From: Candidatus Soleaferrea massiliensis AP7
Lineage (GTDB): Bacteria > Bacillota > Clostridia > Oscillospirales > Ruminococcaceae
Reading direction: 5' to 3'
Length of the DNA stretch: 64,000 bases
Assembly: GCF_000820765.1 (NCBI RefSeq)
Contig: NZ_CCYH01000029.1
Location: forward strand, 186,001-250,000
Made by a program: the position numbers and the translations under genes. The notes beneath the pieces were generated by a model, which was given only the letters and a program-made list of their open reading frames with translations, had not been told where the DNA came from and did not search any database. This document shows, one piece after another, positions 40,890 through 50,679 of the stretch; positions within the stretch are counted from its first letter, which is position 1, and every line of letters starts with the position of its first letter.

Positions 40890-42206
40890 TTGAAAAAAGG
40901 AAAAGTATTCGGCATCATTCTGCTGATCCTGCTTCTGCTTGCCGGCGGCGTCTTCGCGGCTTATAAGCTGATGGACCCGCACAATGGCACCATCCGCAGC
41001 GCCGAACCGTCGCGGCCGGTTGAAGATGTGCTGACCTTCGAACAGGCCAGAGAGGATTTGGACCGGATGGTCCAGCTCATCGCGGAGAAGCACTACGCAA
41101 CGATTGACGGTCTGCCGTCCGCGCTGCAAAGCCAGTATGACCGGGAGATCGGCGAGCTGCAAAGTATGCAGGCCATCACGGTGCTGGACGTCTGGGGCGC
41201 TGCGGACCGGATTGCCAACAAGCTGAACGACGCGCATACCGTGCTGGGGTACAGCTACGGTTCGGATGAAAATATGAAATATGCCGATATGGACCTCACG
41301 GTGGCGGACGACGGCAGCGCTCAAATCGAGATCGAGGGTATCAGCTACCCGGTCACCGCCGTCAACGGCGTCCCGATTGAAACGCTGTTCAACAAAGCGT
41401 CCGGGATGCTTTCCTATGAAAATAAGTACCGGCTTGCGGAACAGTTCGAAACGCATCTGCATCTGCCGGAATTCCTGGCCGTTCTGGGCGCCGATTATAA
41501 AAAGGACAGGATCACGGTTGCGTACAAAAATACCGGCGGACAGGTACAGGATGCCGTTTTTCTCTGCAAATCCTCTGCCGACCCGGTTGAAGTGCGCGAA
41601 CCCATCCGTTACACCATAGACGAGCAAACAAATACCGCCCTGCTGACCATCGATTCCTGCCAATATGATGAGTATTACAGATCGACCCTGCGGGAGTTTT
41701 TTACGCAGGTCAAGGAAAAGAAGATTGCCCATGTCATCCTGGACCTTCGTGAAAACGGCGGCGGAAATTCCCAATGCGCCAACGAATTTCTTCGGTATTT
41801 GGACATTGATTCCTACAAGGATTATGGTTCCAGAACGCGCTACAGCTTTCTGCATTTCAGCACGGACCCCGGCATCACCGCCAACAAGCGGGCGGCGGAG
41901 CTTACGTTTCAGGGCAAGCTGTACCTGCTGACCTCCCGCAAAACCTTCAGTTCGGCTGTCATGTTCGCCGCGCTGCTGTATGACAACCAGCTTGCCACCG
42001 TCATCGGCGAACCGGCCGGGAATGCGCCGTCCTGTTATGGGGATGTCCTCACCTACCAGCTTCCGAACTCCAAATTGACCTTCAGCACCACCTACAAGTA
42101 TTTCATCCGTCCGGATGCGCAGAATACCGCCGATACCATCCTGCCGGGCTATGTCACCTCCAGTGAAGAGGCGCTGGACAAGGCATATGAATTGATCGGA
42201 GACTAA
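40890..42206 (+). CDS. S41-family (C-terminal processing) peptidase
   Basis: A 438-residue secreted or membrane-anchored serine peptidase with one N-terminal hydrophobic span (VFGIILLILLLLAGGVFAAY). The S41 core has VILDLRENGGGNSQC, then LTSRKTFSSAVMFAALL with the catalytic Ser in SSA, and TVIGEPAGNAPSCYG after it. A small substrate domain precedes it. The listed start is a TTG (40890), because AGGATGTGA matches the anti-SD with one mismatch 5 bases before it; the frame also opens at a GTG at 40881, which is too close to the site. It is a single gene, ended by a terminator. Confidence 0.88.
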   Translation: MKKGKVFGIILLILLLLAGGVFAAYKLMDPHNGTIRSAEPSRPVEDVLTFEQAREDLDRMVQLIAEKHYATIDGLPSALQSQYDREIGELQSMQAITVLDVWGAADRIANKLNDAHTVLGYSYGSDENMKYADMDLTVADDGSAQIEIEGISYPVTAVNGVPIETLFNKASGMLSYENKYRLAEQFETHLHLPEFLAVLGADYKKDRITVAYKNTGGQVQDAVFLCKSSADPVEVREPIRYTIDEQTNTALLTIDSCQYDEYYRSTLREFFTQVKEKKIAHVILDLRENGGGNSQCANEFLRYLDIDSYKDYGSRTRYSFLHFSTDPGITANKRAAELTFQGKLYLLTSRKTFSSAVMFAALLYDNQLATVIGEPAGNAPSCYGDVLTYQLPNSKLTFSTTYKYFIRPDAQNTADTILPGYVTSSEEALDKAYELIGD

Positions 42207-42300
42207 TATGGCGCGGCAAATACGGATAGAACCGTCACGCAGGCAGTCCTGAAGAAGTTATCAATATAAAAAAATGTGCAAAATCATTCATTGTATTTCT

Positions 42301-42363
42301 GCACCCGTCGGACGGGTGCTTTTTTTCTGCTCAAAACCGCCGCATCTGCAGATACGGCGGTTT
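42301..42363. terminator. Terminator hairpins behind S41 peptidase gene
   Basis: GCACCCGTC and GACGGGTGC with seven T residues (42301-42327) end the peptidase transcript. AAACCGCCG-CATCTGCAGATA-CGGCGGTTT (42334-42363) is a second hairpin that can act in either direction. The rest of 42207-42568 is gene-free. Confidence 0.8.
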
Positions 42364-42568
42364 ATCTTGTAAAACAACTTGTCACAAAAAGATCGAAGGC
42401 ACATAGAATAGACCATGAAACTTGACAAGCGCCTCCTCCATAGGCAAACCTTTTCTGTATAAAGTTACATAGAATTCATCCATCCCAATCAACAAACAGA
42501 AGCAAATCTCATTCCCCAGCTGGATGCTGAATTCTATGTTACAACGAAAGAAAAGAGGTAAGATATCA

Positions 42569-44767
42569 ATGGACGCTATGGTATTGGCCACACAAAAATG
42601 GCTGAATCACACGTATGGAGGAGACATCCGCTACAACCCTGTAGAGGAAAACGGAAAGACCGGCTGGCCGACCATCTACGCGCTGACAAGGGCGCTGCAG
42701 ATCGAGCTGGGAATTCTCTCAACGGCAGACAATTTCGGCCCAACCTCCCGGGAATTATACGGCAAAAACCCGCTTCGCAGGGTGGACGGACTGCACAGCA
42801 ACAAGTTCGCCATCCTGCAGGGCGCGCTGTGGTGCAAGGGATATGATCCGGGGCACTACGCTTCCGAAAACCCGTATGGATATGTATCGGACGTATTCGA
42901 TGAAAGCGTCGAATACGCCGTCAAGCTGTTAAAGATGGACGCCGGCCTGAACGACTTTACCGGCACGGTGACCACCAACCTGATGGCCGCACTGCTCTCA
43001 ATGGATCAGTTTCGGCTGCTTTCCGACTATGGAGGCGACTCAAACATCCGCGTATTCCAGCAGGAGATGAACCGCAAATATGAGGACTATATCGGACTCA
43101 TGCCGTGCGACGGCATCTACGGCCGAAACACCAACATCGCGCTGATTTATGCCCTGCAGGCAGAGGAAGGGCTTCCAACGGATGTTGCAAACGACAATTT
43201 TGGACCTTCTACCCAAACGCACTGTCCGACAATCCCCTATAATGGAGATGAAGTCGATTATGACGGTAAATCATACGGTTATTCTCAGATTCTGCAGTTT
43301 ACAAAGATTCTGAAATTCGGGCTTTATGTGAATGGTTTTGGAAACGGCGTTTTCACCGGTACACTGATGAGTGATGTTGTCACCGCGTTCCAGAACCATC
43401 ATGCGCTTCCGGCCACCGGCATTGCCGATCTGGACACCTGGATGTCGGTCATGATCAGCTGCGGCAACCCTGAGCGGAAGGGTACGGCCTGTGACACGCG
43501 TTTTGAGATCACCAATGAGGCGCTCTCCACTCTGAAGGCAAACAACTACCAGTATGTCGGCCGTTATCTCACCGGCGGCGACTTTAAGGTAATCCGTCCC
43601 GGTGAACTGCAGCGCATCTTTGCCGGCGGACTGAGCGTCTTCCCCATTTACCAGACCTACGGCATGGACGCCGACTATTTTACAGGCAGCCAGGGCGTTG
43701 CCGATGCGTTGATGGCGGAAGAAGCCGCAAAGAACTACGGCGTCCCGTCCGGAACAACCATCTATTTTGCAGCGGACTTCGACGCGCTGGACTATGACAT
43801 CACCTATAATATCCTGCCGTATTTTGAATCCGTCTGTGCAACCCTGCAGTCCTATCGGGTCGGCATTTATGGTACAAGAAATGTCTGTTCCCGGGTGTCG
43901 AATGCATGCAATATTACCACCAGCTTCGTGTCCGATATGTCCACCGGTTATTCCGGAAACCTCGGTTTCCCGATGCCTGACAACTGGGCGTTTGACCAGA
44001 TCGACAACCTGTATCTCTATCATGAGGACAATAGTCTGGAGATAGACAACGATATTTGCTCCGGCAGGGATCATGGCTTCAATACGGTGGAATTTAATAA
44101 GGGATATAAGCCTGCGCCATCTGTGGAGGATTTGCCATCAAATGGAAATGTTTTGATTAATGAAAGTGATTTTGAAATTCCTGTATATGAAAAAACCATT
44201 CCTAGCCAAAATCACACAGGTGGAATTACAGCCGGAGGAGAGAAAGTTGGATTAATACTCCCACATGATATTTATAGTCGAGAGAATGAAAAAAGCAACT
44301 TTACTTTCTATTCAGTTTTGTTTTATGACAAGAATAGCAATTCAGTAAAGAAGGGATATATAGAAACAGCAGTCGGCACAGGAGTTATGCATCCATGGAA
44401 AGACCAGCAAATGCTATTTTATATCTCAACTGGCATAGACGATGGAACAAGATCTACAGAGCGTATTGAAGGAAAAACATGTTCTATATTCAGCACGAGA
44501 TGTGAGTTGGATCGTCTCAATACCAACGGTGTGAAAATTGCTACAATTCCAGCCGCAACACGTTTGGGAACTGATGGGGCCCCAAGTTGTGGAAAAGGAA
44601 ATCCTAATTTTATGTATGTTGAATATCTCTATGACGAAAAATTAGGAAAATGGGTTGGAGCTGGAGGACGTGAATATCTTTCCACTGGCGGTTATGTGGA
44701 TCATCCCGCATGGATTGATATAGGTTATCAACATGGTGCGTCACCCACTGAACGAGCTATTCTATAA
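42569..44767 (+). CDS. DUF1906 (glycoside-hydrolase-like) protein with PG-binding repeats
   Basis: A 732-residue protein. Residues about 1-300 are peptidoglycan-binding-like repeats (VLATQKWLNHTYGGDIRYNP; FQQEMNRKYEDYIGLMPCDG; FTGTLMSDVVTAFQNHHALP). Residues about 310-500 form the DUF1906 lysozyme-like barrel (NNYQYVGRYLTGGDFKVI; TIYFAADFDALDYDI with the acidic active-site residues; QIDNLYLYHEDNSLEIDNDI). From about residue 515 (44110) the DNA becomes AT-rich and the sequence has no repeat or family I recognise. It has no signal peptide, although its domains suggest cell-wall action. The ATG at 42569 follows AAAGAGGTAAG; the longer frame is not supported. Confidence 0.88.
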   Translation: MDAMVLATQKWLNHTYGGDIRYNPVEENGKTGWPTIYALTRALQIELGILSTADNFGPTSRELYGKNPLRRVDGLHSNKFAILQGALWCKGYDPGHYASENPYGYVSDVFDESVEYAVKLLKMDAGLNDFTGTVTTNLMAALLSMDQFRLLSDYGGDSNIRVFQQEMNRKYEDYIGLMPCDGIYGRNTNIALIYALQAEEGLPTDVANDNFGPSTQTHCPTIPYNGDEVDYDGKSYGYSQILQFTKILKFGLYVNGFGNGVFTGTLMSDVVTAFQNHHALPATGIADLDTWMSVMISCGNPERKGTACDTRFEITNEALSTLKANNYQYVGRYLTGGDFKVIRPGELQRIFAGGLSVFPIYQTYGMDADYFTGSQGVADALMAEEAAKNYGVPSGTTIYFAADFDALDYDITYNILPYFESVCATLQSYRVGIYGTRNVCSRVSNACNITTSFVSDMSTGYSGNLGFPMPDNWAFDQIDNLYLYHEDNSLEIDNDICSGRDHGFNTVEFNKGYKPAPSVEDLPSNGNVLINESDFEIPVYEKTIPSQNHTGGITAGGEKVGLILPHDIYSRENEKSNFTFYSVLFYDKNSNSVKKGYIETAVGTGVMHPWKDQQMLFYISTGIDDGTRSTERIEGKTCSIFSTRCELDRLNTNGVKIATIPAATRLGTDGAPSCGKGNPNFMYVEYLYDEKLGKWVGAGGREYLSTGGYVDHPAWIDIGYQHGASPTERAIL

Positions 44768-44781
44768 CCAAGCACAAAATG

Positions 44782-44809
44782 AAAAGGGTCAGATTAATCT
44801 GACCCTTTT
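44782..44809. terminator. Bidirectional terminator
   Basis: AAAAGGGTCAGATT and AATCTGACCCTTTT form a perfect stem between the converging DUF1906 and lipoprotein genes. Confidence 0.85.
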
Positions 44810-44814
44810 CCAGT

Positions 44815-45837
44815 TTAAAATGGAGCATACTCTTCTTGCCCATCATATTTATTAACTCTTACAAATTTGTCTTCGTTCATTCCATACAAATACCCGTTGA
44901 TCACATCTAAAGTATCACCGCACTTAAGACGAAATGAGATGTTTTCTCCTGTTTCTTGGTCTATATTATAGATAACATCTTCACCTACCCTGCAATAAAT
45001 GGATTGATCATCATAATTGCACAACTTAACATTACCCGCTTTATTATAATCAATTGTATATATATTTTTTTGATTTTTCCCATTCAGATCAACTCTCCAA
45101 ATTGCATTCTCAGCCAGATAAAAAATATATTGATCCGTTATCAAATACTGCGGTGCCTTCATAGCGCCCACAACCAGTTTCCGATCATTTGTAAACCGAT
45201 CAATTTGATATAGTTCCAGCATGTTTGGATTGCCTGTATATGCGCTGGTTTCATAAAAAATCCCTCTTGAGGATGGATAGTTCCAATAATATCCGCTTAT
45301 CTGTTTTAAATCCAACTGGTCAGCATCCTTGCTGACATTGGCCGAATAATGATACTGTTGGACATCATTTTGGACAATAACATTGCACATTAAATACAGG
45401 GTATCCTCTAAACATTTGACACTGTAAAGAATTTGTTCATCTAAACCCGTTGAGATAGAGGTAGGATTTTTTCCATCTTTTTGAATCCTGTACAATTGTT
45501 TTCCTTCAATGAAATACAGGTAGGGTCCATGCAGAGCGATAGACCATAGATAAGACCCTTTATCCGATAATTCATAGAGGATATCTGTTTCTCCTCCCTG
45601 TAACGGCATTTTACAGATCGCATCGAAAGTACAGTAATAGAGATATTCCCCATCGGTTGCAGTCCTTTCATTGTAAGGATTATAATATGGGTCCACGATA
45701 TCTGGTATGTCAAAAGAAACGGATTCCGTGGAGCTTTTGTTGTCCTCTAAATTCTGCGAGACAGACGCTTCATCTCCTGTACATCCGGTCATGGTCAGCA
45801 TACTTAACAGCAGCAGGCAGGATATTGCTTTTTTCAT
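44815..45837 (-). CDS. DUF5050-like lipoprotein (beta-propeller)
   Basis: A 340-residue secreted lipoprotein with lipobox LTMTGC near residue 17 and an acidic, Ser-rich linker. The rest is a series of YWTD-like beta-propeller strands (GEYLYYCTFDAICKMPLQGG; PYLYFIEGKQLYRIQKDGK; IFYLAENAIWRVDLNGK; GYLYGMNEDKFVRVNKYDG), typical of DUF5050 proteins, likely a cell-surface sensor or binding protein. The N-terminus has MMTMKK; the third ATG (45837) lies 10 bases after GGAG, the best spaced start. The gene is AT-rich like the C-terminal part of the converging gene, and the two may have been acquired together. Confidence 0.85.
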   Translation of the reverse strand: MKKAISCLLLLSMLTMTGCTGDEASVSQNLEDNKSSTESVSFDIPDIVDPYYNPYNERTATDGEYLYYCTFDAICKMPLQGGETDILYELSDKGSYLWSIALHGPYLYFIEGKQLYRIQKDGKNPTSISTGLDEQILYSVKCLEDTLYLMCNVIVQNDVQQYHYSANVSKDADQLDLKQISGYYWNYPSSRGIFYETSAYTGNPNMLELYQIDRFTNDRKLVVGAMKAPQYLITDQYIFYLAENAIWRVDLNGKNQKNIYTIDYNKAGNVKLCNYDDQSIYCRVGEDVIYNIDQETGENISFRLKCGDTLDVINGYLYGMNEDKFVRVNKYDGQEEYAPF

Positions 45838-45970
45838 GGTCATCATGCTCCTTTCTATTTATTTCCTGTATTATACTGTATATATTAGCATGAATATGTA
45901 AACAGTATATTTCCAAAAGGATGTTCCTGTATATTTTTCATTTATTTTCACCTTGCAGTATTTCTTATCA

Positions 45971-46008
45971 AAAAAAGAGCACTGATCTTCAGATCAGTGC
46001 TCTTTTTT
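45971..46008. terminator. Bidirectional terminator
   Basis: AAAAAAGAGCACTGATC and GATCAGTGCTCTTTTTT form a perfect stem behind the alanine symporter gene. Confidence 0.85.
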
Positions 46009-46025
46009 ACATATTTTTGTCAATA

Positions 46026-47420
46026 TCAGCTGCGACGCTCTTCTTTCATGCGCTTGCGGTAATCCTTGGTCAGCTTGATCACCACGCCGCTCAGGCCAAT
46101 CAGTGCAACCAGGTTGGGGATCGCCATCATGCCGTTCAGCGTATCCGCAATATTCCATACCAGATCCAATTTCATTGTGGAACCCACAACGATAAAGAAG
46201 ATAAAGATGACACGGTAGATGAACAGTACAACCTGATTATCCTTGCTCAGATAGCCGAGACTGCGCTCCCCATAATAGGACCAGCCCAAAATGGTGGACA
46301 GCGCGAAGAAGATGATGGCTATGGTGACAATCATGCCGCCGAAACTTCCGAGATGCTGTGTAAATGCCGCCGTGGTCAGCGCGGCGCCGTCCTTGCCGCC
46401 GTCCCAAAGGCCGGAAGTCAGAATGACCAGCGCTGTAAAGGTACAGGTGACGATGGTATCGATAAACACCTCGAAAACGCCCCACATGCCCTGTTTGACC
46501 GGCTCCCTGGTGTTGGAGGCCGCATGTGCGATCGGCGCGGAGCCAAGACCGGCTTCATTCGAAAAGACGCCGCGCGCAATGCCGTACCGCATGGCGTTCA
46601 TAATCACGTAACCGCCGACACCGCCTGCGAGTGCCGAAAAGTCAAACGCACCTTCAAAGATCATGCCGAATGCGCTGGGAATATTGCCGATGTTGGTGAC
46701 GAGCACAATGATACATCCGATCAGATAGAAAATCGCCATAAACGGCACAATGGCAGAGGTCACCTTTCCGATTCTCTTGATGCCGCCGATGATGACCAGG
46801 CCTGCGATCACCGCGATCACCACGCCGGTGATATAGGGGGGAATCTGGAAGTTGGACTGCACGGCATCCGCAATGGTGTTCGACTGGGTCATGTTGCCGA
46901 TACCGAACGAAGCAAGCGTGCACAGAACAGCAAAGATGCAGGCCAGCCATTTCATATGCAGGCCTTTTTCTATGTAATACATCGGACCGCCGATATGCTG
47001 GCCCTTCTCATTGGTTTCGCGGAATTTGATGGAAAGCACCACCTCAGCGTACTTGGTCATCATGCCGAAGAATGCGCTGATCCACATCCAGAAGATCGCA
47101 CCCGGTCCGCCCATGACGATGGCGGTTGCGATACCCGCGATATTTCCGACGCCGATGGTTCCCGCAAGCGCGGTGGAAACCGCCTGGAACGGTGTCAGGT
47201 TTTGATCGGACTTGTCTTTTTTCTTTCGTGAGAAAAGCGTTCCAATGGTATTTTTCATAACCGTTCCAAATTTGCTGATCTGGAAGAAGCCCGTGCGGAA
47301 GGTCAGATAGACGCCTGTGCCTACCAGCAGCACCAGCATAAACGGACCCCAGATAAAATCATTGAGCACACCGTTCGCCTTTGTTATCATCTCCACAATT
47401 TGATTCACGACTTGATTCAT
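46026..47420 (-). CDS. AGCS-family sodium:alanine/glycine symporter
   Basis: A 464-residue transporter with about eleven membrane spans. Family hallmarks are FKTVMKNTIG-like FGTVMKNTIGTLFSRK, TALAGTIGVGNIAGIATAI, GAIFWMWISAFFGMMTKYAE, the Na+-binding region FSNEAGLGSAPIAHAASNT and a conserved C-terminal core. It takes up alanine or glycine with Na+. The ATG at 47420 has AAAGGATTTAGGGAAC before it. Single gene, closed by the terminator at 45971. Standard length for the family. Confidence 0.95.
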   Translation of the reverse strand: MNQVVNQIVEMITKANGVLNDFIWGPFMLVLLVGTGVYLTFRTGFFQISKFGTVMKNTIGTLFSRKKKDKSDQNLTPFQAVSTALAGTIGVGNIAGIATAIVMGGPGAIFWMWISAFFGMMTKYAEVVLSIKFRETNEKGQHIGGPMYYIEKGLHMKWLACIFAVLCTLASFGIGNMTQSNTIADAVQSNFQIPPYITGVVIAVIAGLVIIGGIKRIGKVTSAIVPFMAIFYLIGCIIVLVTNIGNIPSAFGMIFEGAFDFSALAGGVGGYVIMNAMRYGIARGVFSNEAGLGSAPIAHAASNTREPVKQGMWGVFEVFIDTIVTCTFTALVILTSGLWDGGKDGAALTTAAFTQHLGSFGGMIVTIAIIFFALSTILGWSYYGERSLGYLSKDNQVVLFIYRVIFIFFIVVGSTMKLDLVWNIADTLNGMMAIPNLVALIGLSGVVIKLTKDYRKRMKEERRS

Positions 47421-47567
47421 GTTCCCTAAATCCTTTCATCTCTTATTGACTGATAGATATACACCGTTTTGCACATGATGTGCAGCCTTTATCAATTATA
47501 ATAAATTCCTCCAAAAAAAGCAATAAAAAAACACAAAAACGCGCATATTTCTTCTATATAATTCACA

Positions 47568-47634
47568 AAAAAATGGATAAATCTCGTCCATCCCTTCATA
47601 CTATGCGGGACAAACGAGATTTATCCATTTTTTC
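47568..47634. terminator. Bidirectional terminator
   Basis: ATGGATAAATCTCGT and ACGAGATTTATCCAT, with T runs on both sides, form a long stem behind the small membrane protein gene at 47657. Confidence 0.8.
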
Positions 47635-47656
47635 ATATCAGAACGACGATCGTCCG

Positions 47657-47977
47657 TCAGCTGATGTAATCCTCAATCAGGCGGTTGAGCTCCTGGATAT
47701 CCTTGGCCGCCACGCCCTTCTGGAGGGAATCCTGGTCGTACTGCGGCAGGTTGGAGGTATAGACATTGAATACAATTTCCGGTTTCTGCTGGTTGGATTT
47801 GAACACGGCGAGCCGGCCATCGTAATCCTTCAAAACATATTCCACACCGGAAATTTCATTGATATTCTGGCTGTCTGCATGATTTGCGAAATTTAGTCCT
47901 ATAATGAATGTAACAGAGAGCAGCATGACGGCAAGCAGCACTCCGCAAATCGTAAATTTCATGGTATTGCTTCTCAT
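47657..47977 (-). CDS. Small membrane-anchored protein, BofC-C-like domain
   Basis: A 106-residue protein with one N-terminal span (TICGVLLAVMLLSVTFIIGL) and an extracellular domain: ISGVEYVLKDYDGRLAVFKS, then FNVYTSNLPQYDQDSLQKGV. The pattern of an aromatic strand, DGR-AVF and a final amphipathic helix resembles the C-terminal domain of BofC, the sporulation control protein. Similar single-span proteins are frequent in clostridia. GGGGGAATTTTAC precedes the ATG. A link to sporulation is inferred only from the domain. Confidence 0.6.
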   Translation of the reverse strand: MRSNTMKFTICGVLLAVMLLSVTFIIGLNFANHADSQNINEISGVEYVLKDYDGRLAVFKSNQQKPEIVFNVYTSNLPQYDQDSLQKGVAAKDIQELNRLIEDYIS

Positions 47978-48130
47978 GTAAAATTCCCCCGTTTTTCAAG
48001 GTATAGATAACGTAGGTGGAATATATCCCCTCTTACCTTATATTGCCCCAATCTGTCAGGAGATATACTGTGCTCCCAACGTGAAAATAAATTATATTTA
48101 AAAAAAAGCCAATACTTTTGGTACAAACTG

Positions 48131-48139
48131 TGCTATAAT
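48131..48139 (+). promoter_or_regulatory. Extended -10 promoter of ponA
   Basis: TGCTATAAT, the same word as at 40844-40852, stands about 33 bases before the GTG start. No strong -35. Confidence 0.6.
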
Positions 48140-48171
48140 ATAATGAATCTTGAAAAGGAGGCGAATTTTTA

Positions 48172-50604
48172 GTGCGGAAAAAGACAACCTACAGGGATTC
48201 CGATTATTCCGACTACGGCGGATTTTCGGGTGGGTCTGACGGTGGCTTTGACGACATCAATTATGGCGGTCCGGATGGTGGTTCCGGCGGCCCCGAGGAG
48301 GATCCGCTCCCTGTGAAACCTGCTAAAAAAAGCACTGCTAAGAAAGTTTTCTCCAACATCGGTAAAGGGATTCTGGTCTGTTTTCTGATCGGTATCATCA
48401 CCGGCTGTATTGTCATATCGGTCTGTTCCATTTATTTGGTCAACTTTATTAAATCAGACGAGCAAATCGATTTGGGAAAGCTCAAGCTTAACTATACAAC
48501 CATTCTTTACGTAAATAACGCTGAAACCGGGGAACCGCAGGAATACAAGCGGCTCTACAGCTCTGAAAACCGCATTTGGGTGGATATTGACAAAATACCG
48601 GAAATCACGCAGAAAGCGGTTATCGCGGCTGAGGATGAGCGCTTTGAACAGCATCACGGCGTCGACTGGAAACGGACGCTCGCCGCCTCTGTGAACCTGA
48701 TCTTCCCGATCTATGAAACCCAGCAGGGCGGTTCAACCATTACACAGCAGCTGATCAAGAACATCACCGGAGACGACGCAACGAGGCCTGACCGAAAGAT
48801 CCGGGAGATCTTCCGTGCGCTGGATCTGGAAAAACGCTATTCCAAAGACCAGATCATGGAAGCCTATCTCAACACGATCTTTTTCGCCAACCAGACAAAC
48901 GGCATTCAGGCCGCGGCAAACCTGTATTTCAATAAAGATGCAAGCGATCTGACGGCCGCGGAAAGCGCCGCTATCATCGCCATCACGCAGGCGCCTACGT
49001 ACTACAATCCGTTTGAGAATCCGGAGAATAACCGGGAACGTCAGGAATACATTCTGGATAAAATGCATGAGCTGAACTTTTTAGACGATCAGGAGTACAA
49101 GGATGCACTTGCCGAAGAAATGGTCTTCAACAAAAAAGGGGCGCAGCAACAGCTGAGCACCACACAAAACTACTTTGTTGACCATGTCATCAACGAGGTC
49201 ATCAATGACCTTGAAGAAGAGCTTGGCTACAGTGAAAGCTATGCGACCAACCAGGTGTACGGCGGCGGACTGAAGATTTATATGACGATGGACACCCGCG
49301 TTCAGGGCATTTTGGAAGAATGCTTTATGGATGAAGATACCTTCCCCGAAATGCGCAACGATGTCCAGCCGCAGGCGGCCATGGCTATCTGTGATCCGAA
49401 CGGCAAGCTGGTTGCGATTGTCGGCGGCCGGGGTGAGAAGGAAGGCGCAAGGGTGCTGAACCGCGCATCCCAGTCGGTCAGACAGCCCGGATCGGCCATC
49501 AAGCCGATTGCAATCTATGACCTTGCCATTGAAAAGAATCTGATCCATTATTCTTCCTTATTGGATGACAATCCGATCATGATGAACGGCCAGCCTTGGC
49601 CGGTCAACTACTATGGTAAATACTATGGGCCGATCACCGCTCAGCGCGCACTTGAAATCTCAAACAATACCATCCCCGTCAAACTGGCTCAGCAGCTTGA
49701 TCCCAGTGTTTGCTTCGACTTCCTGCATGACAAACTCAACATCAAGTCGCTGATTGACAACAAAGTTATAGACGGCTCCGCCTATACCGACAAAACCCTT
49801 TCGGGTATGGCATTGGGCGGACTGACTGAAGGACTGACCGTTCTGGAGCTGACAACCGCCTATCAGATATTCTTAAACGGCGGCAACTTCACACCGAGCT
49901 ATTCCTACACCAAGGTGCTCAACAACGACGGCGACACCCTTTTGGAACCGAACACCGAGCCAACCCGCGTACTGTCCGAAGACACCGCAACGATTATGAA
50001 CAAATTGCTGCAGAGGGTCACAAATGGCCCGGAAGGAACCGGAGGATACGCGAGCAGACTCAATATGCCGACCGCCGGCAAGACCGGTTCCACCACCGAC
50101 GACAAAGACCTTTGGTTTGTCGGATTGACGCCTTATTATGTCGGCGCTGTCTGGCTTGGCTATGATAATCCAGAACAAATCTATTATAACACATATCCTA
50201 CACCAATCATCTGGTACAACGTCATGTCCAGGATTCTGGAGGGGTATGAATACAAGAATTTTGAAGAATTCGGTTCAGTCGCTGTCCGGCAGTATTGTCA
50301 GGAAAGCGGCCAGCTGGCTACAGAAAGCTGTCCGGATGTACGAACCGGATATTACCGCTACAGTTATATGCCCGATGAAGAATGTAAAATACATTCCGGA
50401 AAGGGTTCTCAAAGCACAAGCGAGTCCAGCAGTTCGGGAACCACCAGCAATTTGGACCCGTCCAGACCGGAACCTCCGGAACCTTCAGATAGCACATCCA
50501 GCGAGGAATCTTCATCCTCTGAGACCAGTTCCGACACCTCATCGGATGAAACTTCTTCTTCGGAAAGCTCATCACAGCAGCCCAAGCCGCCAAACGAACA
50601 TTGA
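48172..50604 (+). CDS. ponA: Class A penicillin-binding protein (PBP1A type)
   Basis: An 810-residue bifunctional peptidoglycan synthase. The cytosolic tail is Gly- and Asp-rich; one span lies near residues 66-92. The transglycosylase has AAEDERFEQHHGVDW (Glu154 and Asp155), GGSTITQQLIKN and EAYLNTIFFANQTNG. The transpeptidase has SAIK (catalytic Ser near 440), SNNT (SxN near 496) and KTGST (KTG near 637). A Ser/Glu/Pro-rich low-complexity tail ends the protein. The GTG start has AAGGAGGC upstream and an extended -10 promoter (TGCTATAAT) about 35 bases earlier. Cell-wall synthesis at the outer membrane face; no evidence of unusual resistance. Confidence 0.95.
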   Translation: MRKKTTYRDSDYSDYGGFSGGSDGGFDDINYGGPDGGSGGPEEDPLPVKPAKKSTAKKVFSNIGKGILVCFLIGIITGCIVISVCSIYLVNFIKSDEQIDLGKLKLNYTTILYVNNAETGEPQEYKRLYSSENRIWVDIDKIPEITQKAVIAAEDERFEQHHGVDWKRTLAASVNLIFPIYETQQGGSTITQQLIKNITGDDATRPDRKIREIFRALDLEKRYSKDQIMEAYLNTIFFANQTNGIQAAANLYFNKDASDLTAAESAAIIAITQAPTYYNPFENPENNRERQEYILDKMHELNFLDDQEYKDALAEEMVFNKKGAQQQLSTTQNYFVDHVINEVINDLEEELGYSESYATNQVYGGGLKIYMTMDTRVQGILEECFMDEDTFPEMRNDVQPQAAMAICDPNGKLVAIVGGRGEKEGARVLNRASQSVRQPGSAIKPIAIYDLAIEKNLIHYSSLLDDNPIMMNGQPWPVNYYGKYYGPITAQRALEISNNTIPVKLAQQLDPSVCFDFLHDKLNIKSLIDNKVIDGSAYTDKTLSGMALGGLTEGLTVLELTTAYQIFLNGGNFTPSYSYTKVLNNDGDTLLEPNTEPTRVLSEDTATIMNKLLQRVTNGPEGTGGYASRLNMPTAGKTGSTTDDKDLWFVGLTPYYVGAVWLGYDNPEQIYYNTYPTPIIWYNVMSRILEGYEYKNFEEFGSVAVRQYCQESGQLATESCPDVRTGYYRYSYMPDEECKIHSGKGSQSTSESSSSGTTSNLDPSRPEPPEPSDSTSSEESSSSETSSDTSSDETSSSESSSQQPKPPNEH

Positions 50605-50631
50605 TCTGCGGATAATACGACAATTTCATAT

Positions 50632-50667
50632 AAAAAAGCCAGCGTCCTGCCAGACGCTGGCTTTTTA
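50632..50667 (+). terminator. Terminator of penicillin-binding protein gene
   Basis: AAAAAAGCCAGCGTC and GACGCTGGCTTTTT form a strong stem 28 bases past the stop. Confidence 0.85.
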
Positions 50668-50679
50668 TTATGGCTTTAG

